64,000 bases of DNA from Burkholderia humptydooensis. GTDB taxonomy: Bacteria; Pseudomonadota; Gammaproteobacteria; Burkholderiales; Burkholderiaceae. Both the position numbers and the translations under genes were made by a program. The notes beneath the pieces were generated by a model. It did no database searches. It worked only from the letters and a program-made list of their open reading frames with translations, and was not told the origin of the DNA. The DNA lies in assembly GCF_001513745.1 (NCBI RefSeq), contig NZ_CP013380.1, forward strand, positions 1 through 64,000, read 5' to 3'. Shown here one piece after another: positions 1 to 11,379 of the stretch. Every line of letters begins with the position of its first letter. The first letter of the stretch is position 1.

Positions 1-1548
1 TTGACGCCCCAACAGTACGTGACGTGGATCAAACCCTTGGCCCCGGTCGCCTTCGATGCCGCTGCGAACACGCTGTCGATCGCCGCACCGAACCGCTTCA
101 AGCTCGATTGGGTCAAGAGCCAGTTCTCGGGCCGGATCTCCGATCTGGCCCGGGATTTCTGGAACGCGCCGATCGACGTGCAATTCGTGCTCGATCCGAA
201 GGCGGGCCAGCGCAGCGCCGCCGGCACGGCGCCGCTCGCGCCCCGCGCGCCGCTGTCGGCGGCGAATCCCGCTCCGGTTACGGCCGGCCCCGTGCCGGCG
301 GGCGCCGTCGACGCGAACGCACCCGCGCCCGCCGGCATGAACGCCGCCACCGCGGCCGCCGTCGCCGCCGCGCAAGCGGCCAAGGCGAACGCCGCCGCGC
401 TGAACGCCGACGAAGCCGCCGACCTCGATCTGCCGAGCCTCACCGCGCACGAAGCGGCGGCCGGCCGCCGCACGTGGCGCCCCGGCGCGGCGAGCGCGAA
501 CAGCGAAGCCGCCGACTCGATGTACGAGCGCTCGAAGCTCAACCCCGTGCTCACGTTCGACAACTTCGTCACCGGCAAGGCGAACCAGCTCGCGCGCGCG
601 GCGGCGATCCAGGTGGCCGACAATCCGGGCATCTCGTACAACCCGCTGTTCCTGTACGGCGGCGTCGGCCTCGGCAAGACCCACCTGATCCACGCGATCG
701 GCAACCAGTTGCTGCTCGACAAGCCGGGCGCGCGCATCCGCTACATCCACGCGGAGCAGTACGTGTCCGATGTCGTGAAGGCGTACCAGCGCAAGGCGTT
801 CGACGATTTCAAGCGCTACTATCATTCGCTCGACCTGCTCCTCATCGACGACATCCAGTTCTTCTCCGGCAAGTCGCGCACGCAGGAGGAATTCTTCTAC
901 GCGTTCGAAGCGCTCGTCGCGAACAAGGCGCAGGTAATCATCACGAGCGATACCTATCCGAAGGAGATCTCCGGCATCGACGATCGCCTGATCTCGCGCT
1001 TCGATTCGGGCCTGACCGTCGCGATCGAACCGCCCGAACTCGAAATGCGCGTCGCGATCCTGATGCGCAAGGCGCAATCGGAAGGCGTGAGCCTGTCGGA
1101 AGATGTCGCGTTCTTCGTCGCGAAGCATCTGCGCTCGAACGTGCGCGAGCTCGAAGGCGCGCTGCGCAAGATCCTCGCGTACTCGAAATTCCACGGCCGC
1201 GAGATCACGATCGAGCTGACAAAGGAGGCGTTGAAGGATCTGCTCACCGTGCAGAACCGGCAGATCTCGGTCGAGAACATCCAGAAGACGGTCGCCGATT
1301 TCTACAACATCAAGGTCGCCGACATGTATTCGAAGAAGCGCCCCGCGAACATCGCGCGGCCGCGGCAGATCGCGATGTATCTCGCGAAGGAGCTCACGCA
1401 GAAGAGCCTGCCGGAAATCGGCGAGCTGTTCGGCGGGCGCGATCACACGACCGTGCTGCACGCGGTGCGCAAGATCGCCGACGAACGCGGCAAGGACGCG
1501 CAGCTCAACCACGAGCTGCACGTGCTCGAGCAGACGCTCAAGGGCTGA
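1..1548 (+). CDS. dnaA: chromosomal replication initiator DnaA (5' truncated by window)
   Basis: DnaA is the AAA+ initiator that binds DnaA boxes and opens oriC. The window opens inside the gene: the first codon (TTG) is an internal leucine, and the family's usual N-terminus of about 16 residues lies upstream. Visible parts are the rest of domain I, a low-complexity Ala/Pro linker (about residues 68-170 here), Walker [10 protein letters not shown] at 220-228, Walker B LLLIDD near 279-284, and the C-terminal box-binding motif [12 protein letters not shown] near 480. The linker is much longer than in Escherichia coli. Followed by a hairpin terminator and dnaN, the usual order at this locus. Confidence 0.98.
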   Translation: MTPQQYVTWIKPLAPVAFDAAANTLSIAAPNRFKLDWVKSQFSGRISDLARDFWNAPIDVQFVLDPKAGQRSAAGTAPLAPRAPLSAANPAPVTAGPVPAGAVDANAPAPAGMNAATAAAVAAAQAAKANAAALNADEAADLDLPSLTAHEAAAGRRTWRPGAASANSEAADSMYERSKLNPVLTFDNFVTGKANQLARAAAIQVADNPGISYNPLFLYGGVGLGKTHLIHAIGNQLLLDKPGARIRYIHAEQYVSDVVKAYQRKAFDDFKRYYHSLDLLLIDDIQFFSGKSRTQEEFFYAFEALVANKAQVIITSDTYPKEISGIDDRLISRFDSGLTVAIEPPELEMRVAILMRKAQSEGVSLSEDVAFFVAKHLRSNVRELEGALRKILAYSKFHGREITIELTKEALKDLLTVQNRQISVENIQKTVADFYNIKVADMYSKKRPANIARPRQIAMYLAKELTQKSLPEIGELFGGRDHTTVLHAVRKIADERGKDAQLNHELHVLEQTLKG

Positions 1549-1575
1549 TGCGCGCGAGCGCTTGAGAATCGCGGA

Positions 1576-1600
1576 GCCGCCCCAATTTAAAAGGGGCGGT
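1576..1600 (+). terminator. dnaA-dnaN intergenic hairpin terminator
   Basis: CCGCCCC (1577-1583) pairs with GGGGCGG (1593-1599) across a 9-base A/T loop, with one more G-U pair outside, and TTCGGTTTT follows. This is intrinsic-terminator geometry after dnaA. A second GC hairpin, GGCGGGCC/GGCCCGCC, sits at 1642-1660 without a T tract and may pause transcription before dnaN. Confidence 0.7.
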
Positions 1601-1710
1601 TCGGTTTTGAGGCACAATACTGGTTTGACCGCCCGGCCGGCGGCGGGCCGACGGCCCGCCCGGCCAGGCGCTGCGAGGCTTGCAGGCCGTTAATTGAACG
1701 AAGGAACTCT

Positions 1711-5471
<3,761 letters not shown>

Positions 5472-5542
5472 GGTTATCTTAGAATTTGTCATACGAATGC
5501 ACTGAGCCACGACGGACAACTTCATCCACTAGGCCACTAGCA

Positions 5543-5568
5543 AAACGCCCTCTGAACAGAGGGCGTTT
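5543..5568 (+). terminator. gyrB terminator
   Basis: Perfect 11-bp stem AAACGCCCTCT (5543-5553) / AGAGGGCGTTT (5558-5568) with loop GAAC. A/T at the stem base gives terminator behaviour on both strands. It also lies just downstream of the leftward methyltransferase gene, so it can end both transcripts and marks the left side of the accessory island. Confidence 0.8.
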
Positions 5569-5601
5569 GATTCAACCAACCTTCCAAAACTGTCGGCAGC
5601 T

Positions 5602-6288
5602 TCACTTCATCGCCAGCGTATCCGTCTCCGCAGTGATGATATCCCGGTCCACTTGCGAGTGGTTTGAATAAGTCGGCCACGTCGGGTAATACTCATCGGC
5701 CTGGTTACCCCATACCTGCCAACCCTCGCGAGGCCCACGCGCAAACAGTTCTAGATAGGGGCCCGGGCTACACGATTCCACGATGTCATAAAACTCATCG
5801 GGTTTTCGGGAATGCTCACGCTTCTGCGTCGCCAAGAAGTTAACTTGTCGGCGTCCAGGAGCCAGAGTTCGCGCGTTTTTGCCACGGACACCAAAAAGCA
5901 CCAGTTCCGTAACATTACGAAAATAAAACCCTACACCGCGACCATCGGGGCCACCGTCCTTCCGAATCTTGTGCCAAACGAGGTTACTTTTGTATTCAAA
6001 CCCCCAGGAGCGCATCACCTGCAAGCCCTCAGGCAGTAAGGCATTTGGCACCCACAAATAGAGATGCGCTGTGTCAGCCGTCAATTGCTCCACTGGCAGG
6101 GCCATGATCTCATCCAGCTTCATGGTGTCATAGCGTGACAAGCGTTTGTGCTCTGGTGCCATCTTGCCCGTTCGATTCTGGAACTGCCACGGCGGATCAG
6201 CGAGGATGGTGCGGAAACGTTGCCCCTGATGACAGGTCAACAGTTCTTTTGCCGCCTCAGATGCCGTGCCGCCCTTCGTTTTGCTCAT
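5602..6288 (-). CDS. MT-A70 family DNA N6-adenine methyltransferase
   Basis: Predicted SAM-dependent methyltransferase, 228 aa, modifying adenine in the recognition site of the adjacent restriction enzyme. The catalytic motif DPPW is at residues 31-34 within TILADPPWQF, the hallmark of the MT-A70 group; further conserved stretches are LYLWVPNALL and SNLVWHK. The ATG at 6288 overlaps the TGA of the upstream endonuclease gene as ATGA, indicating translational coupling in one operon. The sequence is AT-richer than the core genome, consistent with transfer. An IS now separates this gene from the operon's original promoter, so expression may have changed. Target site unknown. Confidence 0.85.
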   Translation of the reverse strand: MSKTKGGTASEAAKELLTCHQGQRFRTILADPPWQFQNRTGKMAPEHKRLSRYDTMKLDEIMALPVEQLTADTAHLYLWVPNALLPEGLQVMRSWGFEYKSNLVWHKIRKDGGPDGRGVGFYFRNVTELVLFGVRGKNARTLAPGRRQVNFLATQKREHSRKPDEFYDIVESCSPGPYLELFARGPREGWQVWGNQADEYYPTWPTYSNHSQVDRDIITAETDTLAMK

Positions 6289-6677
6289 GGTTGTGGATTC
6301 CAGTCTTCGATCAGTTTCGGAGTGATGCCAAACACCAGCACGGGACAACCACCGTGCCGACCGGCATTGAGCCGATACAGGAGTTTACCCATCCATGTCG
6401 TACTCGCGCCATATTTCGTTCGGACGCTCTTGCCGACCGCCTCACCCGCCTTGTTCAGTTGAGGCACTCTTTCGAAAACAGGATTCAAGCTCGCGCTACG
6501 AGTGACCATGACGCCTGCGCTAATCAGACCACATTCATGGAACGCTCGGAGAGCGTAAAGATCTCGATCGAACGTCTGGTCCTTTGAGTTCCATTCCATA
6601 TCGAAGGCGACCCGCCCCTTCACGTAGTCGATCTTGTGTCCATCAATGAAGTTGGCGATAGTACGTGCGTCCCCTAG
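6285..6677 (-). pseudogene. BglII-like restriction endonuclease, C-terminal part (split by IS)
   Basis: The frame reads, without a start codon of its own, from the IS boundary through HKIDYVKGRVAFDMEWNSKD, KYGASTTWMGKLL and GGGCPVLVFGI-like motifs (here GGCPVLVFGI) to TGA at 6285. These resemble the catalytic half of BglII-type nucleases, with acidic residues in the FDMEWNSKD segment as likely metal ligands. It is the continuation of the fragment at 8028-8451: after excising the IS and one CTAG, the codons join as RRPLGDAR with no frame change. A weak internal GTG at 6623 could yield a 112-aa fragment. Family assignment is by recognition of motifs, not by search. Confidence 0.8.
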
Positions 6678-8027
6678 CAGGCTGTTGAAAAGCGCCTCGT
6701 TTTGATGGCTGGGGCACTGTTTAAAAGGGTTTCGTATGCGATTGGCTGCTGAGTTGCGGATAAATCGTCGCGGCTGCCCTGCTGGCGAGCGGGCCAGCAG
6801 GCGCGTTGCCGCGCGACGGTCGCGTTTGGGCGGCTCATTTCACTGCTCCCTGCGGCACCGCCGCCAGTATTCGGGCCATTCGAGTCAGGTTGCTCGCCAG
6901 CATCGTCAACTTGAAGTGCTGGTCGACTCGCTTGATGCCGCGATACACGGTCTGTCGAATCCTGCCGACGGTCTTGCCCCAGCCGAAGTGCTCCTCGATG
7001 CGTTTGCGAATCACCTGGCTGATGCCGTAGCCGACGTGCCGCGACGTGCGCCCGTCGATCGCGCTACCGCCCTGATGCGCGTCGTTGCGTGCGACATGCG
7101 GCGTCACCTTGCGCGCACGACAATCCCGCACAAAGTCGCGCATGTCATAACCCTTGTCGGCCCCAAGCGTCTTGGCATGACGGCCTGGCACGCAATCGAG
7201 CAGGCGCAATGCGCTCGCGCGTTCGCCAAAGCCATCGGCATGGCTGACCACCGCGCCAACCACCAAACCCGAACGGTTCTCCATCAGGATGTGCCCCTGG
7301 TAACACAGGATGGACGGCGTGCCTTTGCTCTTCCTGAACAGCCGCGCATCCGGATCGGTGCTCGACTCGTGAGTCTCGTTGCTGCGCCGCTTGCCCTTCC
7401 AGTCGGTGTCGACATTGCGGCCGCCACCGGCCGGCGGATCGTCCGAACCGTCCTTGGGCCGGAAGCTCTTGTGGCTGGCCCACGCCTGGATCAGCGTGCC
7501 ATCGACCGAGAAGTGTTCTCTGGACAGCAGCCCTTGCTTGTCGGCCAAGCTCATGACTTCGGTAAAGAACGCTTCGACCACTTCGTGCTCGAGCAGACGA
7601 TCGCGGTTCTTCGAGAACACCGAGTGGTCCCAGACGGCGTCTTCGATCGCCAACCCGACGAACCAACGAAACAGCAAGTTGTAGCGCATCTGCTCCATCA
7701 GCATGCGCTCGCTGCGCACCGAATAAAACACTTGCAGCAGCAACGCACGCAGCAGCTTCTCAGGCGCAATCGAGGCTCGACCGCTGTCTGCATAGATCGT
7801 GCTGAACAGCCCGTTGAGCCGCTTCAACGCCTGATTGACCAGCAGCCGAAGCGGCCGCAGCGGGTGATCGGCCGGCACGAAGTCTTCCAGCTTCACCGTC
7901 GTGAACAGCGGTTCTTGCATCTCGTCCATTCCGCGCATCGCTCTCGTCTGCCCAAGATCATGAACACGATATCTCTAACGCACCGCCCGCAGCGCCCGTT
8001 TACACCGTATCCAATTTCAACAGCCTG
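6678..8027 (-). mobile_element. complete IS5-family insertion sequence, 1350 bp
   Basis: Both ends carry the perfect 13-bp inverted repeat CAGGCTGTTGAAA, starting at 6678 and, as its complement, ending at 8027. CTAG flanks the element directly at 6674-6677 and 8028-8031, the 4-bp target duplication typical of the IS5 group. One transposase gene fills the minus strand. Identical flanking duplications and perfect ends suggest a fairly recent insertion. It lies inside, and in the same orientation as, a restriction endonuclease gene. Confidence 0.93.
6835..7938 (-). CDS. IS5 family DDE transposase
   Basis: 367-aa transposase that cuts and rejoins the IS ends. An N-terminal DUF772-type helical domain (about 1-110) is followed by an RNase-H-like DDE core: D147 in FSVDGTLIQAW, D261 in LGADKGYD and E315/E316 in RIEEHFGWGK. 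All three acidic positions and the Y/R/E-rich end are present, with no frameshift, so it is probably active. The long open frame on the opposite strand is a GC-rich shadow. Confidence 0.95.
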   Translation of the reverse strand: MRGMDEMQEPLFTTVKLEDFVPADHPLRPLRLLVNQALKRLNGLFSTIYADSGRASIAPEKLLRALLLQVFYSVRSERMLMEQMRYNLLFRWFVGLAIEDAVWDHSVFSKNRDRLLEHEVVEAFFTEVMSLADKQGLLSREHFSVDGTLIQAWASHKSFRPKDGSDDPPAGGGRNVDTDWKGKRRSNETHESSTDPDARLFRKSKGTPSILCYQGHILMENRSGLVVGAVVSHADGFGERASALRLLDCVPGRHAKTLGADKGYDMRDFVRDCRARKVTPHVARNDAHQGGSAIDGRTSRHVGYGISQVIRKRIEEHFGWGKTVGRIRQTVYRGIKRVDQHFKLTMLASNLTRMARILAAVPQGAVK

Positions 8028-8451
8028 CTAGGGGCCGCCTGACTTTTTTCATCTTGCCGTCGGGTAGCTCCTTTTCGTCGAACTCTTCGAGCCGTACCAA
8101 CAGATCTCCTTGGATGCGCGTCTCGACCCAACCGGCCGGCCGCAGCACTCGGGAGAATTTCTTTGGGATGACCGATTCATTCCCGCCCGGAGTACCGATA
8201 TCCCTCTGCGTGATCCGGAAGTGAAGTAGCGCCGCCTCAATCTCCCGAAGCTGATCCGGGTATGAATTGGCGAGGATCGCTGCAGCATGCCGATAACTGT
8301 AAACGTCATAAAGTGCACGAACGTCTGCACTAATGTAGCGGTCAACATCGCCTTGGTCGTCGGAGTTTGGACCGGGACGAAGCGCGACGTCATCGCCGTT
8401 CCCCGCATCTACTTCCAGGTCCTCCATCCCGTTTTCTTCTGTATTCGCCAT
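8028..8451 (-). pseudogene. BglII-like restriction endonuclease, N-terminal part (split by IS)
   Basis: Reads from ATG 8451 (MANTEENGMEDLEV) through VYSYRHAAAILANSYPDQLREIE, GGNESVIPKKF and LRPAGWVE, motifs of the N-terminal half of BglII-family nucleases (YSYRHA at the start of the fold, GG-ES loop, GW). The IS cuts it after RRPL; the fused reading runs only AGC before a stop inside the IS. Rejoined with 6285-6677 the enzyme would be about 270 aa. Alternative starts are ATG 8460 and TTG 8493; the latter overlaps a -10 element and is unlikely. Confidence 0.8.
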
Positions 8452-8492
8452 ACGCCCCATCCGCGTCCGTTGGTCAATGTAAATAAGGCGCA

Positions 8493-8501
8493 ATTATATC
8501 A
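8493..8501 (-). promoter_or_regulatory. extended -10 promoter of the restriction operon
   Basis: On the minus strand TGATATAAT (TG-n-TATAAT) lies about 40 bases upstream of the ATG at 8451. No good -35 is seen at 17-18 bp, as expected for an extended -10 promoter. It would have driven the endonuclease and methyltransferase genes before the IS inserted. Confidence 0.5.
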
Positions 8502-8764
8502 ACCGAGTAGATACTGGCTGCGTCTAAGGAGCCCTCCAGGCTCTTCAGCGGACTTCCAGTAGTTGTTAGCCATGCAAGACCTTCACTTCTGTTACCGAAC
8601 GGCTAAAAGCACTCGAAAAAACGTAGAAGCGGCAACGATATCCTCGCGCAATGGTATTTGCGATCCCGGACGCATTCGCAGATAAGAATGTCCGTCCGCC
8701 TCGTTCCGATGGCAACTGATCGTATTTCGATCGATTGAAGCATTATTTCTCGTAACCACAACGT
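8502..8764. other. non-coding stretch upstream of the endonuclease gene
   Basis: AT-rich sequence between the GIY-YIG gene stop and the restriction-operon promoter (313 bases from stop to ATG 8451). I see no convincing ORF, hairpin terminator or repeat in it. Confidence 0.5.
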
Positions 8765-9664
8765 TCATTGCTGGATCAATGCATCCTCAAGCTCCTTCAG
8801 AGTCCGCCCGTCCCGCGTCTTCCAACTTTGAGGACCGCTTCTGGAAGTACCGGCCACCATAGCTGCAGCATAGGTTGACGAAGTCAAAAGGATATCGGTT
8901 GTAGCGACGAATCTATCTCCGTCAGCAGCAACCAGTCCGTCTTTAAATAAGCGCTCTTTAATGAGCGCCACTCGTCCGGGAACGCTCAGAGTGTTCGTCG
9001 GTGACAACTGAGACCCTTTCTTCAAGACGAATCCTTCGTCCGTCATCGCCCCGAATGCCAGCAAGCCGTTCACACTAAACGTCAAGTCCGTGACATAAGG
9101 TACGTCAGGTGCTGCCATGGGCGCATTATCTTCCGCCGGAACTGGCGTACGTGAAGGTAGAATCGACTCGAGAATCTGGTATCCCAATATGCCGAGCACC
9201 ATGCGAATGTTCTCGACAAACTCGACCATTGCATCTCTGTCTGCTCTCGGCAAACTCGATTCCGGTGGCGTATTGCCGTTCTCGAGTTGATATCGATCGG
9301 CATTCTTTGATAAAGCGACCAAGGACGACTCGAGATACTTGATGTGCGCTTTCGTCAAATTCTCGTCCTTGCTGGTGAAAATCACCACTTCATTCCAGAA
9401 ATCCTTGTCGCGATCATGATTCGCAAGGCGTTGCAAGACATTTTCTGACTCACCGATATAGGCCAGAGGCTTGCTATCTCCGAATCGCCCTTCAAAAAGA
9501 AAGTAGACCCCGGGCTTGGATGCCTCTTGCCAGTTGGACAATTCATTCAGGCGGGTTCGCGGGCACGCGATCGCGTGCCCTGTCCAATTCACCAGTTCGG
9601 CGTATCGAATTCCGGTAACGGTGGCGTCAGCAAGATAGACACGTATGGATTTCCCGACTGGCAC
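8765..9664 (-). CDS. GIY-YIG nuclease-fold protein with C-terminal DUF4357 domain
   Basis: 299-aa predicted nuclease-fold protein. GVYFLF (52-57) and AYIGES (68-73) correspond to the GIY and YIG strands, with R79, H84 and E112 (IKYLESSL) in positions of the usual catalytic set. The C-terminal third (RDGRTLKELEDALIQ at the end) resembles DUF4357, often found in such proteins. It reads toward the restriction genes and is divergent from the XRE regulator. Family members occur beside restriction-modification genes but have no settled function; a role in defence or DNA repair is inference. Confidence 0.75.
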   Translation of the reverse strand: MPVGKSIRVYLADATVTGIRYAELVNWTGHAIACPRTRLNELSNWQEASKPGVYFLFEGRFGDSKPLAYIGESENVLQRLANHDRDKDFWNEVVIFTSKDENLTKAHIKYLESSLVALSKNADRYQLENGNTPPESSLPRADRDAMVEFVENIRMVLGILGYQILESILPSRTPVPAEDNAPMAAPDVPYVTDLTFSVNGLLAFGAMTDEGFVLKKGSQLSPTNTLSVPGRVALIKERLFKDGLVAADGDRFVATTDILLTSSTYAAAMVAGTSRSGPQSWKTRDGRTLKELEDALIQQ

Positions 9665-9939
9665 GTCCGCACCCCATTGATCAGTTATTTAGATTCGGTC
9701 CGACAAGTGAGCAGTTTAGCTGATTCACCAACCCAAGATAGCAAACTTTGCGCACCTCAGCCGTAGGCTGAACTCCTCACCGCTCCATCGCAAACAAAGC
9801 GTCACCACGTTGAAGTTTCGTATGCCCTTCGGCTAATCCTGCGTCGAATCTCGTTTGGCGCTCACGGAATCGATACACTGATTATGTGCCTCCGACAAAG
9901 GCCAATCGTGTTCATTTCTCGGATTCCGCTTTCTTCGCC

Positions 9940-10335
9940 ATGAATTTCTCGGACCGCCTCGCCATGCTGCGCAAGCAGAGAGGTTTAACCCAGCAACAGC
10001 TCGCCGATCGTGCCAAGGTCCATCTGGTGCAAGTCAACCGCTACGAAGCGGGAGCGAGCCGCCCCGCCGTTGACGTGGTCAAGCGGCTCGCCGTCGCGCT
10101 ATCTGTCAGCGCCGACGCGTTGCTGTTCGACGAGGACGAATATGGACCAGACGAAGATCTTCGCTTGCTGTTCGACGGACTACGCATCTTGACGGATCAG
10201 GAAAAAAACGTCGTCAAATCGGTCCTTGAAGCAATGCTTCTCAAGCATCGGATATCGGCGTGCAAACCAGCTATATCGGTGACCGAGAAAACCGCGTCGA
10301 TCGATATAACAACACCAGGGAAGGGTAACCAGTAA
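9940..10335 (+). CDS. XRE/Cro-type helix-turn-helix regulator
   Basis: 131-aa DNA-binding protein with an HTH_3 domain at about residues 3-58 (RLAMLRKQRGLTQQQLADRA ... VNRYEAGASRP), then a short acidic stretch and a helical tail. It is larger than classic R-M controller (C) proteins but similar in head domain, so control of the island is plausible. It lies divergent to the GIY-YIG gene and 70 bp upstream of symE, likely co-transcribed. ATG 9940 places the HTH at the very N-terminus as usual; GTG 9886 is an alternative adding 18 residues. Confidence 0.8.
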   Translation: MNFSDRLAMLRKQRGLTQQQLADRAKVHLVQVNRYEAGASRPAVDVVKRLAVALSVSADALLFDEDEYGPDEDLRLLFDGLRILTDQEKNVVKSVLEAMLLKHRISACKPAISVTEKTASIDITTPGKGNQ

Positions 10336-10405
10336 TAGCGCGGGCCGCATGGGCTGCCACCCATACGACCCGCTGACCACAACCAACTCACCGCAGGAGT
10401 TGACC

Positions 10406-10639
10406 ATGGCTGACGCCAATCATAAAGCACCCAAGCTTGTTACGGAAAGATTCGTCACGATTCAGCAATCGATACGCCATCAGTCATTCCGGCCACATAC
10501 GACGTATCGATTCAAGCAACCCACGTTTTACCCATGGCTCAAACTAGCCGGACGGTGGATCGAAGCAGCGGGATTTCTACCAGGTCAACGTGTGCGAATT
10601 ACGGTCGAACAACGAAGGCTCGTCATTACAGCAGAGTGA
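10406..10639 (+). CDS. symE: SymE-like toxin (type I toxin-antitoxin family)
   Basis: 77-aa basic protein matching the SymE family in its C-terminal half: FYPWLKLAGRWIEAAGFLPGQ followed by VRITVEQRRLVI, an AbrB-like swapped-hairpin fold. In E. coli SymE is an SOS-induced, nucleic-acid-condensing toxin silenced by the antisense RNA SymR and sits beside hsd restriction genes. Here it also borders a restriction island. The ATG at 10406 has a good RBS (GGAG, 6 bases upstream). The antisense RNA cannot be proven from sequence alone. Confidence 0.8.
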   Translation: MADANHKAPKLVTERFVTIQQSIRHQSFRPHTTYRFKQPTFYPWLKLAGRWIEAAGFLPGQRVRITVEQRRLVITAE

Positions 10640-10751
10640 TGTCCTCCACGCGTATCGCGATTCCAAACCCTGACCTTTGCATCCGTTCCAACCGCAGGTC
10701 TCTGAGCTCCGCAAGCGATCCATAGAACGTGATCGTATTTCGATCGAACGA

Positions 10752-10775
10752 GCGGGCTGCATCATTGCGGCCCGC
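10752..10775 (+). terminator. possible terminator after symE
   Basis: GCGGGCTGCA (10752-10761) pairs with TGCGGCCCGC (10766-10775) through ten pairs, one of them G-U, over a TCAT loop. It is followed by a pyrimidine-rich but not purely T tract (GGTCCCTTCTTCG). It lies between symE and the convergent cytochrome gene. Confidence 0.4.
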
Positions 10776-10851
10776 GGTCCCTTCTTCGAACGTTACCAGG
10801 AACGAAGTTCGCACCGTCGGTCCCAACCGCGATCGCCGTATCCCATCGCGC

Positions 10852-11379
10852 TCACATCCCCACCATCGCCCTCAACACCCCATCCCGCCGAATCACCCCG
10901 TGATAAAGCGCGGCGGCAAAATGCGCGAGAAACGTCGCAAAGAACAAATAAGCCAGCCACCGATGCGCATGCCGCAGCCAAGCAAACCAAACCGGATCGG
11001 CAGGCACAACCGGCGGCAATCGCACGCCGCCGCCCAACGTCACCGGATACCCGCCCGCCGACAGCATCGCCCACCCGACCAACGGCATCGCGATCATCAA
11101 CGCATACAGCGCGAGATGCGACCCATGCGCCGCGAGCTTCTGCCACCCCGGCAAATCCGCTGGCAACGCCGGCGGCCGAGAACTCAACCGCACCACCACC
11201 CGCACGCAAGCCAGCACCAGCACCGCCACACCAAGCGGCTTGTGAATCGCGATCAGCACCGCATGCCGCCCCGACACCGACGCCACCATCCCCGCGCCAA
11301 TAAAGAACATCGAGACGATCATCGCCGCCATCACCCAATGCAGCAGCCGCGCGAGAGGGTTGAACGTAGTCTTCATCAT
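10852..11379 (-). CDS. cytochrome b561 family protein
   Basis: 175-aa inner-membrane diheme cytochrome b561-type protein passing electrons from quinol to a periplasmic partner. It has four predicted membrane helices; heme-ligand histidines are in LARLLHWVMA, IAIHKPLG, AAHGSHLALY and LRHAHRWLAY. The ATG at 11379 overlaps the TGA of the catalase-like gene (ATGA), so the two are translationally coupled. SrpA-type catalases are often paired with cytochrome b561, suggesting electron delivery to the peroxidase (inference). An ATG three bases later (11376) is an equal alternative. Confidence 0.9.
   Translation of the reverse strand: MMKTTFNPLARLLHWVMAAMIVSMFFIGAGMVASVSGRHAVLIAIHKPLGVAVLVLACVRVVVRLSSRPPALPADLPGWQKLAAHGSHLALYALMIAMPLVGWAMLSAGGYPVTLGGGVRLPPVVPADPVWFAWLRHAHRWLAYLFFATFLAHFAAALYHGVIRRDGVLRAMVGM

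Noticed and set aside
1..3. TTG at position 1 as the dnaA start
   Set aside because: DnaA needs its N-terminal helix before LTPQQYV; the window simply begins inside the gene.
1549..1710. oriC in the dnaA-dnaN gap
   Set aside because: No TTATnCACA-like DnaA boxes or AT-rich unwinding stretch were found; the gap is hairpins and an RBS. The origin is probably upstream of the window.
6736..8031. 431-codon frame opposite the IS transposase
   Set aside because: The minus strand has a full DDE transposase with all three acidic residues; the plus-strand frame has no family features.
8491..8493. TTG 8493 as the start of the BglII-like protein
   Set aside because: It overlaps the extended -10 promoter element; ATG 8451 (or 8460) lies downstream of the likely transcription start.
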